A stretch of 64,000 nucleotides of DNA from NCBI GenBank assembly GCA_007922195.1, contig ML681998.1, positions 21,107,395 through 21,171,394 of the forward strand, in the 5' to 3' direction. The notes under the pieces were generated by a model. It did no database searches and had not been told where the DNA came from. It saw only the letters and a program-made list of their open reading frames with translations. Numbering within the stretch: the first letter of the stretch is position 1; every line of letters begins with the position of its first letter. A program made the translations under genes and the position numbers. Positions 23,525 through 34,764 of this stretch are shown piece by piece. The stretch comes from Podocnemis expansa (Eukaryota > Chordata > Testudines > Podocnemididae).

Positions 23525-26500
23525 CATCTCTCTGGTTTTCAGGAAAGATTTTTGTTTGAAAGTTTCAAGGATTTATTCATAATATTTTAGGCACTTCTCA
23601 TTTTATAGGAATCAGAGTCTTTTTGTATTTGACATCTATTTTCTTCTTTTTATCCTAATACTTCTTAACTTTTGCCTCATTAGATTAAGGGGCAACCTTT
23701 AAGGTACAGCCTGTCCCTTGATTAACGTGGGAGAAACAGGTTTGAGGAGAATTTCATGTAACTAATGCACAACCATATTCGAATAACAAGAGTTTTTGAA
23801 CAACTCAAGTTGAACTTTACTTTTATGGTAAATCTTTTTGTATTTCCATCTAGAATGAGTATTCTATCTTATTTATTCTCTTGTTGGAATAATATACAGC
23901 TCTTTAGACCAGAATTCCTGGAATCAGCCATTCCTCTGGCACAATTTCTATTCCACTAGTGCTTAGAGAGAGTGACATGACTTACAGTGGTCTTTACCTC
24001 CAGGGTTTCCCCATGCTTTGTGAAACCTCAGGCAGGCTTTGTGGCACTGAGTGTTGAAACATGATGTCACAATCTCATCCACTCTCTTTAAATGCTTTCT
24101 AAAACCTGCCAATTCACACTGCAATTTGTGTATGAAAATTAGAGTTTAACTTGAGGAGTGGTTTTAGAAACAATGCTCACATATATTACGGATTGCTGTG
24201 CTTTGAAAGCCCAAATATCTATAGTTGTACATACCTCTCATGCATGAAAAATTGAAAATGTGTTTGCTGATTTGCTGGAAATGAATCATGCACTGAAATT
24301 ATGCAGATTCCTTTGTATTTTTATAACCACATAACTAGTATGAGTAGAGATGAAAAAGTAGGTGGAGTTGGCCTTAAAAGAGGTGTTCTAAACCACAAGA
24401 AACTCTTTGAAATTTGATTGTCAGAAAGGGGGAAAAATGAGAAATACTGTGAAAACAGCTGTGTGCATCTGAAATATTCCTGTCCCAGGTAAACATTTCA
24501 CTATCCCCTAAGTTATGTTTTAATTTCCATAAAAAAACAGCTGGCTTTGTATTAGAGTATCAATGAACCAGATTCTAAGAAGTATCATGAGTGTAGAACC
24601 ATTGACTTACTTTAGGTGCAACTCCAAGTTACACCAGTTGAAGATATAATCCAGTATTCTCAAAAGCAGCAATGCAGGATAATTAGTAGGACCAAACAGC
24701 CAGTTTAAATGTAAAATCAGTCTTTTTATGCATTTTTAGGTTTGTTTTCCTCATAGGGGCTCTGACAGATCCTGAGAATTTTTCCTGATTTGCTCATTTT
24801 GCCCCTCTCTCAAGCCCAATGGGGTAGCATGAGGATGAAGGTTAAAGTGCAATAATATCATACAATCCTGGAGCATTGTACTTGGAATATGATATGGATG
24901 TAAAAGGGGAAATAGCTTTATCTATTTCCTGGGCATGGTTCTACTCTCACAGTCACAGATTTTACATCAATATAATTCCACAAACTTCAGTGAAGTAAGT
25001 TATGATTTACACCAGTGTACATGGGAAGAGAATCAGGCCTGGGATGAACAATGGTGTAGGTTTTCCATTTTGAACATCAGTGAAAAAGCTCGATTTGCTC
25101 ACAGTTCTCATATCATTTTATAGTTTATAATCTGAAATTAAAGTTGTTTATAAAATCCACAAAGTCTTATTTCGTATTACCAAACAGTACAATGTAGGCA
25201 TTTTCAGATTATTAAAGCTGTGAATATTTTATTTTACATGGCTGTATTTCTTATTAGATTTTTTTCCTACCTATCCATAATCTTCATATTCTTATTCTAC
25301 AAAATATTTAGCTGAAACAGAGTGTAACTTGCTAGACTATTACAAACCATGGGAAATTAGTTTTATGCAGCAGCAGCACATTTTCTTTATCAAAGAGACA
25401 AATCATAGGGCTTTTTTAAAATAAGATATGTTCTTGTCACCTTATTTCTATTGTAAGTAGCACCATAGTTGTTGGGGTATTATTGTTAATGGCAGTTGTG
25501 TTTCTATGAGTGAGGTGGTGCCAGAGTATAATATTGGGACTCAGTTCTTTTGAAAGGTTCTGTCTTACCCAACTATTTTTGCAGTTATGTGATTGCATCA
25601 GCGACTTCCAGAATAGGATATAGTGGTGACATGAACTAATTATACAGTTACGAGATAATGCACAAATATTAACAGAATTTGCTACGTAATTACCATTGTT
25701 TACAGTAGAGTTGTCATTTGGCTACCAACTAGCATGCATGATGTTTTGTGATAACTATGAAAATTAACTAGTGGCATCACAGGTTTTTATAGATCATTAT
25801 TCTTAGACCAGGACTTAAAGCCAACCTTGACCAAAGTTGAATAGAAAAATTCTAGAATAGGTTGACTCTCACATCCTAGGGTCAGCTTGTAGAACATGAC
25901 AGCTATGTCTGTGTCTTGTATTAAAGATGTACAAAAAAAGGACAAAATTCAATTTAACCAAAAGCAAGAATGGTGGAGTCGCCATTAGTCTAGGATGTTT
26001 TGTGCATCCACATACATATCCATCCATTTGTGTTTGTGTTAATCTTTTTATTTCCTTCTGTATTCACACTGAAAAAAATGTTACTTTCTTACAGTGTAGA
26101 GAATATCATAGATAGTCAGGCATGCATGGCATGTACATAGTTTCTTAACCAATTTTTGAATTACCTTTCTGTGGTATTTTTATTTATTTAACAATGCAGT
26201 ATATTATTTCAAGCCCTCATTCAGTACAAAAATCATTTAAAGGAAACCTTTTTGAATTTTTGGAATGAGTCCTCAAAATGGTATAAAGAACAGAAGAGCA
26301 AATGTGAAAGTGATGGAAGTTTACTCTCTCTTTAAGTAAACATGGGAAATCACAGAAATAAAAGTGGACTTCAGGATTTTCTGTTAAACTATGGGCTATT
26401 GTCAAAGGTCATTTCTACCCTAAGACAGATTTACCTTGAAAGGATGGGGCATTCCCAAATAGAAACCTTTAGAAATTGTATAGCTGCTCTATCTAGTTTT

Positions 26501-29500
26501 ATTTTGTGTAGTTGACACACAAAATAGCAGTTACCCAAATCCTGTTGCCCTTGGTAGTATTATGAGGTGAGTATTTACATAAGGATAATCTGCGAATTCA
26601 TGTATCTAAAATAATTAACTTAGAACAGTCTCATTTCATAGCAATTGTTTTTTTTTCTCCATCAGTTTGTTAGATACTAAATGTTTTCTCAGTGCACTTT
26701 CTTATTGCATTCCAGAGTGTGTGTTTGACTAAAGATATGCACTGACACTGTCAAGAGAAGCAGAGAGTTGTGGATGTTAAATATGGTATTAGTGGCCATG
26801 TCAGAGAATGACCTGAATGTCCTAGTGAGGTCTTTGCCATATTCTGCAAAGTAGACCTGTGCTTCTGTGTTCATATTTCAGTAAATAGGTCATTCATGAA
26901 ACTTGCTAGATTCATAGCCTTGGAGACTGATTTCCTCTCCGTTCAATACTATCCCAACAATGTGTTTCCATTCCAACTAATGAATAAAAAAAAAGGTTAG
27001 ACCTTGGACCTCTTGATGCCAACTGACAGATGGCAAAGGGATACATGGGGATATGAGTTCATTCAAAAGGGGTCAAGTAAGGCCTCCAGTGAAAGCCTGT
27101 GGCACACTGGTTGTCATAATCATTGTGACATTTATGTATGGAAAATATGGGAAGAATTATCCATCCTTCTCTCCATCAAAAAATTGTTCTTTTGGTCTGT
27201 GGATTAAGGCAAGTCACCAAAAGGTGATTCATTTACTCCTGTTGGGCAGAGAGGAAGAGATGTTTATCTCACTCTGGCTGATCATGCAGACTGAGTATTG
27301 TATGGCTCACATTGGATGCCCGTGCACAGCTGGAGAACATGCTAACCATGGGGGTGGGTGGCTGCAGAAAAAAACAAAAATAAGGAGTTGTCCCTGTAGA
27401 AATATGAGAGAACTTTTTAAGCAATATCTGGGGTGCAGATGAAGCTCCAGCTATTCTTGTCGTTTGTGAGGCCATGCCACCAAGAGTATGATCTTATGAG
27501 AAGGGATCTCAGCCATACAGGTTGACAACACTGGGAAAGGATTGGAGTAAGCTCTCTTTTGGGAGATGACAGAATGTCTTGTTATTTAACTTTAGGTTCT
27601 AGAAACATGTTATGATTGTTTTATATGTAATTTGTTTCCAATATTATTATTTTCTGTTACCTAATCTCTATTCCTTGAAATAAACATTTTTGTTTTTACT
27701 GTAAGTGCTGTGTTCTGTGGAACAGTGATCCTAAGCTGTTTTACAATCTGGTGTGTGCTATTCCTGACGGGGGGAATCTGAGAATTCTGAGTGTTCAGTG
27801 AAACATGGCTGAGAACTACTGATGGATGCTTGGAGGATTTGTATGCTGGTGTGTCCGTTTTGCTAATCTCTACGAAGAGAGTCAGCCACGTGGAGGCCAG
27901 TGCTTGCATTACCAGGGCCTGTCAGATTCAGGCAGCTGACCCATAGCAAGCACAGACAAGATGCCCTCATTCCAAGAGCAGGTGGTACTAAGGTGCCTCA
28001 CAACTCTGGGAAGTGTCCACAGGAGTGTTTCATCTACGTGTCAGTTGTTAATTTGGTTATTTGCTGAGACAGCTATAGAGGGTGCCAGACTGCACCAAAT
28101 GTTCACTAAAAGGACTTGACTATAACAACCAGTTCATGTTACTCAGACTAGGCAGATGTCTTTTCTTTGCTGAGTACTGCTTCATCAAGTACAGTATAAG
28201 TAAGATAGTGATAATCCTTGTAACTAGTTAAAAAAAGAGCAATTCCTATGCCCGTATTTGAAATCCCCACTACCCTAAATGGTCAGCCAGACCTTGCCTT
28301 CATGTCACTTCAGAATTGTGTATTTAGATATTGGTTTTGCTGAATGAATGCCAGGCACTGGAACTGCCATCCTGCTGTGCGAGAGAGTCTTGTTACACAA
28401 AAAGAACAAAGATTCCCAGGTGTAAGTACAAAATATCAGAGTAGAGTCCACAGTGTTTCTGTAGCTATCAAGAAATATTTTGTTTTAGCAGGTTTTCCTC
28501 TATAACGCATAACCTTTCTTTTCTGGGTTGCATTAGGTAAGAAAATGCTTTAAACTACTGTGATGTCTTTCTTCAGTGGTGCAGGATTTTTTCTCCACAT
28601 CAGTTTTAGATGGTATCTGTGATCAAAGGGACATACACTGTTCGTATGCTTCCTCTATACTTTAGAACTAGGGGTGACCTGGAGGGTACATGGCTGCCCT
28701 TTTGTGGTTGCCTGGAAACTTTGGCCCACACAAGTGTCAACTTTCTTTCATGGTTATAAAGGAAGACTGAGCCTCACAGAGAGCTTTAGTCTTAGAGAAA
28801 AAGGTCTTGTGTGTTTTAAAACAAGTGCCTCACCAGGAGATAATGGTAGAGCTGTGGGTTATAAATGATGCATTTTGTTCACTTCGCCTTGATAATGGCA
28901 CAAGGGAAAAAAAGTTCATCGCTCTCTTATCAAAATACTGTGACATTTCTCCTTCAACTGTACAATTTCCTATCACATTCCTCTGCTGCAACAGTAACTA
29001 AATTTACTCAATTGTAAAGACTACATAATCTCTCATCAAAAACTGTCTTTTTATTCTTTTTTTTCTTCTACCACCTAAACTTCAGAAGAACCACCAAAAT
29101 TGCTGAAATCAGTGCCTATGTTTTCAGTCAAATAGGTTTGTTTTTAGACAGTTTATTGGTTAACTAGTATCCACTAGGTACCGAAGATGATTATTCTAAC
29201 CCAACCAAAGACAATAAATAGTTTTCTGTTGTTTACATCTCATTAGATTGAGCACAGTAATTATCAGTGCTATTGGATTCAAAATATGGTATCGCAACAA
29301 TCCTTTTGACATTCCAAGGTGTGTGTCTGCGAAAGACTCTAGACCAAATATTGAAAAATAAGATTTCTTTCTTGAAGACTAAGGTATTTTCAATAATTGT
29401 TAATTGTTCTTTGAGGTGTGACATTTTTGTTCTTGATTAAATATGTATAGCTCCAAAATTGTGTACAAACTATGCAGTAGATATATACATACACTAAGCC

Positions 29501-30463
29501 TTCTGTTTATTATGTGGAAGAAGTGTAATTGACCAAAACGTAAATTGTTTGTAAGACTGCAGCAAAAAGTGGAAGGTATCATGAAATTACAGGCATGCTG
29601 ATCAGAATCTCTGTGGGCTTTTGGACCAGGTCCTGTATGTTGTCTCCTGATAAAAAAAACTGATCTTTTCTTCATGACACAAGCATAAATTAATGCCAAA
29701 TGTAGCTGGAATAATTTATAAGGCTGTGGAAGCATACAGCCACAAGAGACATATCTGTCTCCATTACTATAAAAGCAAAAAGTATAAAGCAAAGATTTCA
29801 AGTTCTGAAGGTTGTATCCTTCTGCATTTTAAGGGTATTTATTTTAATCATACTCAGTGGGCTCAAAAATCCATGTGTGAATTTTAAACTTGTGCAACCA
29901 AATGCCTGAAATGAAAGCTCAAGCCAGTGTTTCGCTCAAACACCAAATGCCTTACATGGATATGTAAGGGCAAATTGTACAAAACAGAAATCTGTACACT
30001 GTTAGTACTAAAAAAAAATCCCTGTTAGCTGAAAATAAATTAAGAGATAGTGTTTATATAATAGAGAGAGAGAGAGATCCCCCAAAAAGCAGCACTTCTA
30101 GGAGAAATTCACAATTTGATATGCATGGATATGACACCTTTGTGGTCAAACTGCTAGTGCAGAATTTCCTAGTGCCATGACTCGAAAGTCCTGTTCCTCC
30201 CACTGAGCTAATATTGAAAAAAAGTTATGCTACTAATAGCAAACTTGGCCCTTCATAACTCTGAGCATGACGTATTGCAATATTTCCAGAATTAATCCTC
30301 CAAGATTTCTATAGGCACATAAGATCCTTGCAAGACTTGGGACTGTGTTTTCCAGTCATGAATTTATCTAGCAAATAAAGTTATTCATGCTGTGTGAAAC
30401 TGAACTGGCACCTGATATATTCAGTGTCGTCGTAGCCATGTTTAATCCCAGGATGTTAGAACA
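23525..30463. other. Long unannotated intron stretch
   Basis: 7 kb without a recognised gene, RNA or clear mobile element. Traces of an old dispersed family, marked by TTTACACCAGTGTACATGGG-like and GAATCAGGCC-like wording, occur at 24610-24660 and 24940-25045. A (GA)7-type run is at 30063-30077. The open frames at 27053-27442 and 29400-29801 have no family resemblance. Confidence 0.5.
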
Positions 30464-30722
30464 GAGGTCATCAACGGTTGCCAGCCCCCACGCCAGCCTG
30501 CCTCCCCGCTCCGAACCCTCAGGAGGTGCTGGGGTCATGGCCAGCAAGGCACAGGAGCCGCACACTCCTTTTCCCTACTGACCCCACCACCTAACTGGGG
30601 CGTGGGGCCAGCAGGGGACAGGAACCGCATGGCAGGGCCAGTGGGGGAAGCAGTTGTGGTGCCGCAGGTCCGGGAACCCTGTGCGCTGCTTTGCATAGTC
30701 CTGCATGCCAGGGCTGCCAAGC
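30464..30722. repeat. GC-rich block, possible hAT-like MITE
   Basis: The segment starts near CAGAGGTCATCAACGGTTGCC and ends near TGCCAGGGCTGCCAAGCCCTG. These are roughly inverse of each other, as in the CAGGGGT-type ends of hAT MITEs. Its GC content is far above the flanks. I found no TSD, so the class is tentative. Confidence 0.4.
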
Positions 30723-30905
30723 CCTGTGTTAGAGAGACAAGGTGAGTGAGGTAATATCTTTTATTGGACCAACTTCTGTTGATGAGACAGACAAAATTTT
30801 GAGCTTACAAAAAGCTTATCTGCAGGTCTGGGAAATGTACTCAGTGTCATAGCTAAATATAAGGTGGAACAGATTGTTCAGCATAAGTAATTAACACATT
30901 TCAAG
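30723..30905 (-). mobile_element. PLE terminal-repeat fragment of a second family
   Basis: The + strand text AGAGACAAGGTGAGTGAGGT, then AATATCTTTTATTGGACCAA and CTTCTGTTGATGAGACAGAC, is a well-known reptile/bird interspersed repeat that I take to be another PLE tail. Read on the minus strand, 30795-30830 has CUGCAGA, one extra nucleotide, then AAGCUU-loop-AAGCUC and AAAA. This is a decayed hammerhead-like core with the same spacing as in the first family. Confidence 0.6.
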
Positions 30906-32039
30906 GAACAATTCAAGTTGAGCATGTTAACACTTCTTTCATAAGCAGGAAAGGGATAAAAACGTGGAGTGGGAATTAACGGATTGTATGTTATTGAACA
31001 AACTATAAATCTAGTGTTTCTATCTCAGTCCAAAGTGAAACTACAAAATGCATCTCAGAACTGTGGCAGAGGTAGACAGCCTCACACAGCCTTATTTGCT
31101 GCTTCTTGCTGATCCAGCAACACAATTGCTTGAGTCATTCTTAAGTCTGATTGTTCCAATTCAGAAGCTAAAATCTATACTATCACACTTGTGAAAAGAG
31201 AACAGCTGTAAATATGGTTCAAGGATTTGGCAGAGGAGCCGAAGTTCATAATACAATGGACAAGAAGTCAAAATGGCTTAGGCTGTCACTGGGAGGCATA
31301 AAACTGGACAAGAGAAGAGCAGTATGTGCCGCTCAGAGGAAAGAGGTGAGATCCTTTGCATGCATTGATCTGCTAAGGTATAGTAAGTTTAGTCTCCCAA
31401 AATAATACCAGCCCCAACAAAACTGGTGTAGTGCTTCAATCCTTTTAAGGGATAAGATAAATTGTATTAATAATGAAAAATTACTTTTGAGTATGTCTGC
31501 TCCAGGGCAAAAATTCCCTCATGTAAGAGTCCTTCAAAGGCTAGCTGTGAAAGCTAAGTGAAAAGTAAAACTATGACAGGATGTAATGCCTCATTTGCTT
31601 GGCAGTATAAACTGCAGAAAACATTTACTAATTCTACAAAGACTTACTTATTTTGGGGTGTGATTCAAGGTATTAACTTGGAGCTAGAAAATTGTACATA
31701 GTTTCTCTTGTTTTATGATGATAAGGCAGCTGAAATTGCTGTAACACTTTTGCTGACTGTCCTTAGGTATGAAAAACTTAAGGCTGTGGAAGTGTACCAA
31801 GAGTGGAAGGCCCTTCTGTATGAACCTTACTTTCTCCCCTAACTTTCCAGGTCCCAAATGTTTTGACCTTCATAAAACAGCAATAAGTCAATTTCCTTCC
31901 TCAGGTTTTTGTATAAGGAGCTTGTTTTAGGGAAAGCTTTGTAGAGTTAATCATGGATAAATACCTTCCAGTGGTAAAGTATGCTCAATACCCAGAGACT
32001 GCATGCGTGGTGGGCACTTTTATGATGGAGGAAAGGAAA
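30906..32039. other. Unannotated intron sequence
   Basis: 1.1 kb in which I recognise neither a gene nor a repeat. Confidence 0.5.
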
Positions 32040-33300
32040 TAAATTTTGATGGATAAATTGATAGCTTTTTTTGAGAGAGTTGCAAAATTAATGGATGAAA
32101 GATGTAATATATTTGGATTTTAGTACAATATTTGGTAAAGTGAATCACAAAATCTTTCTCTCCAAAATAATTCAAGTTGTCTTGCATATGAACACTCACC
32201 CAAAGTGAGATGTAAACATTGTACTGTTAGCAAATGGAAATTAATAAACCACAATTTAATGACATTGTGGGGGGTAATGGGTTGGCTGTTAGAGATGGAT
32301 AGTAAACTAGTAGGTAGGGTAAAAAGCACAATAATGAAGTTTGGAGATGACACAACATTGGCCAGTGCTGCAAAGACTATTGAAACAGGAATAATATAAA
32401 AGGACATACGAAGGCTGTCTAAATAGGAAGAAAAATAAATTGAGATTCATTCTTGGAAAAATACAAGCTAAGCTATCTTGGGGGAAAATAATGCAAAAAG
32501 TACTAGTGCTGGAAGAGACAAGAGATTGTGATTCATTGTGACAGGGCAGGAGAAGAGCTGATGATATTTTTGTGTAAATACAGTTAACATAAGAATCATG
32601 TCATATCTCTACAGCTCTGATGTGACCACACTTTATGTTGTATTCTGTCCTGGATATCTCTTTTGCAGATCTCTCTATCAATTATTGATACATTGGAAAG
32701 TTTAGGAGAAGAGAAATAAAAATGATTAGGCAAACCAGGAGACTGATTGATCAAAGAATGAAAAAAATATGCATATAGTATAGATTTCCAGAGGGGTAGC
32801 CATGTTAGTCTGTGTATAGCAAAAACAGCAAGAGTCCTGTGGCCCCTTATAGCCTAACACATTTCTAGGAGCATAAGCTTTCATGGGCTTCAACCCACTT
32901 CGTCAGATAGTATACAGTAGTTCAGCTAAATAATTACTATAATGGCCAAATCTAGCCATTAACAAAGCAGTGTCTGGTTATTGTCTTTAATATAGTCTGT
33001 AAATTAAGGCGGCGAACCCCAAAGAATGTGAAGAATCAGTTAGTATGAAAGAAAGGGAAATAATAAGAAATTGTATTTTGACATTAAGAAATGAATTAGA
33101 CTGGATATCAAAAAAAAAATTCTGCTAGTGAGATAGCAGACTCCTTATGGAAATGGGGGCCACCCCATTGATTGTGGGAGGAAATGGCATAGCCCAGTAG
33201 CACCAGTCCTGTTTTGCAGGTGAATGGAATAGATCTAACCTAATAAATCTTTTCCAGGTTTAATTCCTGTGACCCTAAACATATCTAAATGAGAGAAGGT
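32040..33300 (+). mobile_element. Decayed CR1 LINE, sense, interrupted by a PLE tail
   Basis: 32337-32365 encodes MKFGDDTTLASAAKT, a decayed FADDTKL box of CR1 RT. The region before it (GATGTAATATATTTGGATTTTAG) is the FSKAFD block, and 32690-32760 (AGGAGAAGAGAAATAAAAATGATTAGG) is the QRRA..MI block. The 3' part (GAATTAGACTGGATATCAAAAA, then TCTGCTAGTGAGATAGCAGA) resumes at about 33000-33150, after the PLE tail inserted at 32783-32906. The end is not sharp. Confidence 0.7.
32783..32906 (-). mobile_element. Short PLE terminal-repeat insertion with 8-bp TSD
   Basis: This 124-bp piece of the PLE tail is flanked by ATAGTATA at 32775-32782 and again at 32907-32914. On the minus strand it begins exactly with the hammerhead box CUGACGA, followed by A, GUGGGU-UGAA-GCCCAU (stem II) and GAAA, GCUU, AUGC. 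The core is fully conserved, but the 5' strand of stem I is missing because the insertion starts at the core. It then runs to the GACTAACATGGCTACCCCTC end. It sits inside a decayed CR1 and so is younger than it. Confidence 0.8.
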
Positions 33301-33823
33301 GGCATTAATGATCACCTGAACTTGAATGCACCTCTTTGGAAATAGTTCCACAGATTGAATTCCCTTGGCTGTGCCATGGGGGAAACAGGAAATATATTGC
33401 TAATTATATAACATTGTAAATCATTTATGGTTGAGACATATTTTGCATCCTTACTTGTGCAGGACCGAACATTGATGTGAGAGAGGCCAAAGTAGATGCT
33501 AACTTGAGGGAGGTCTACACATCAAATTCCTCTCTCATCAGGGACTGCCACTAAAATGGCAGAAGTACCAAAAATGGGAGGTACTGGAGAAAAACTTCTT
33601 CATTTCTGGAGGGTGAACAAGGTGGACCAGGTAATCACTTGCAAATGTCTATATAATGTCAACATTTTTTTTTTTTGTTGAATGCATGTAATGTGACCTT
33701 CTTGTAATGTAAATATAATCATTGCCTGTTCCATTTCACAGAGCCAGGACATGGAAGCCATGAATCATGTGCAAACTGAGGCTGAGGATTGTAGGTAAGT
33801 GTCTATAGCATACATCAAGGAAC
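33301..33823. other. Unannotated intron sequence
   Basis: No gene or recognised repeat, apart from a T-run at 33666-33677. Confidence 0.5.
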
Positions 33824-34097
33824 ACAAACAAGGAATCCTGTGGCACTTTTAAAGACCAACAGATCTATTTTTCACATGAGCTTTTGTGGGAGAAAATCCC
33901 ACTTGATCAGATGCTCTGAAGATGTGGAACTTACACAATGGGAGGAAAATTTATTCAGGAAACTTCCCCCAGGGAGAACCTCTAACCACATGGGATTTTC
34001 TCACACAAAAGCTCATGTGATAAATAAATGTGTCAGTCTTTAAAAGTGCCACAGGGCTCCTTGTTTGTTTTGCTGAACTAAATGAACATGGCTGCCA
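33824..34097. mobile_element. Inverted pair of PLE tails
   Basis: 33824-33960 is a tail on the minus strand, including about 45 bp of PLE 3' UTR. 33984-34097 is a tail on the plus strand, running from TGGGATTTTCTCACACAAAA to AACATGGCTGCCACTT. They point away from a short centre. The hammerhead of the minus copy (33874-33914) keeps stems I and II, but has CUGAUCA for CUGANGA and AAAA for GAAA. The plus copy has lost the CUGANGA box. Both are old. Confidence 0.8.
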
Positions 34098-34188
34098 CTT
34101 TGAGCTTATCAGGGATCATATGACACTTAAGAACAGTGGACCTACTTTAAAAGTTCATTCCAATACAAGGTATATTACTGGTTTTAGA

Positions 34189-34615
34189 CAGGGGCAGATT
34201 ACTAAATGGGCCTACGGGGCCTGTACCCAGGTGGGGGCCCTCCTCCCTGCTGGTGCTGGTGGGAGAGCAGGGCCATCTGGGCCAGAGGCTGGACTCCATG
34301 CTCCCACCCTTTCTCTTTGCCAGCTGGGGACTGGTCACTCTGTTCAGGAGCAGGACCAGGTGGCATGCAGTACGGCCTCCAGTGTGGCCTTTGGGCTGCC
34401 CCGGGAACCTCACTGCACGCACCACTTGTCCCTGCTAGGCTGGGGCTGTCCTATGGCTCCAGGGCCCTCCCAGTGCTGGCCTGCCTGCAAGGGGCAGGGT
34501 CCTATGCTGGATGGCACGGCCATTGCCCCATGGAGGGGGTATTCCAGGCAGGGAGATCCTGGGGGCCCACCTGTGGGGAAGGTCCAGGGGCCATGAGACC
34601 CCTAATCTACCACTG
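34189..34615. mobile_element. GC-rich hAT-like MITE
   Basis: It begins CAGGGGCAGATTACTAAATG and ends AATCTACCACTG. As inverted repeats these share CAG-GG-AGATTA. The flanks TTTTAGA and ATTTAGC may be a decayed TSD. The interior is GC-rich and free of stops by composition, which explains the long plus-strand frame at 34030-34596. It is not a gene. Confidence 0.6.
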
Positions 34616-34764
34616 ATTTAGCAGCTCTTTCCATTTTTAGTGCAAGGGGCTATTGTTCTGAAGAAAATCTCCTGAACCAGAACAGATGATGTAGATGCGC
34701 CACTGTACAAAGCTTACATAGGCCTCTAAAGGGGACAGTGTAGTCTGTGGAGAGTTAGTCACAA

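Noticed and set aside
34030..34616. 188-codon and overlapping frames, plus strand
   Set aside because: They run out of a PLE tail into a GC-rich MITE. The low stop content is due to composition and there is no family resemblance.
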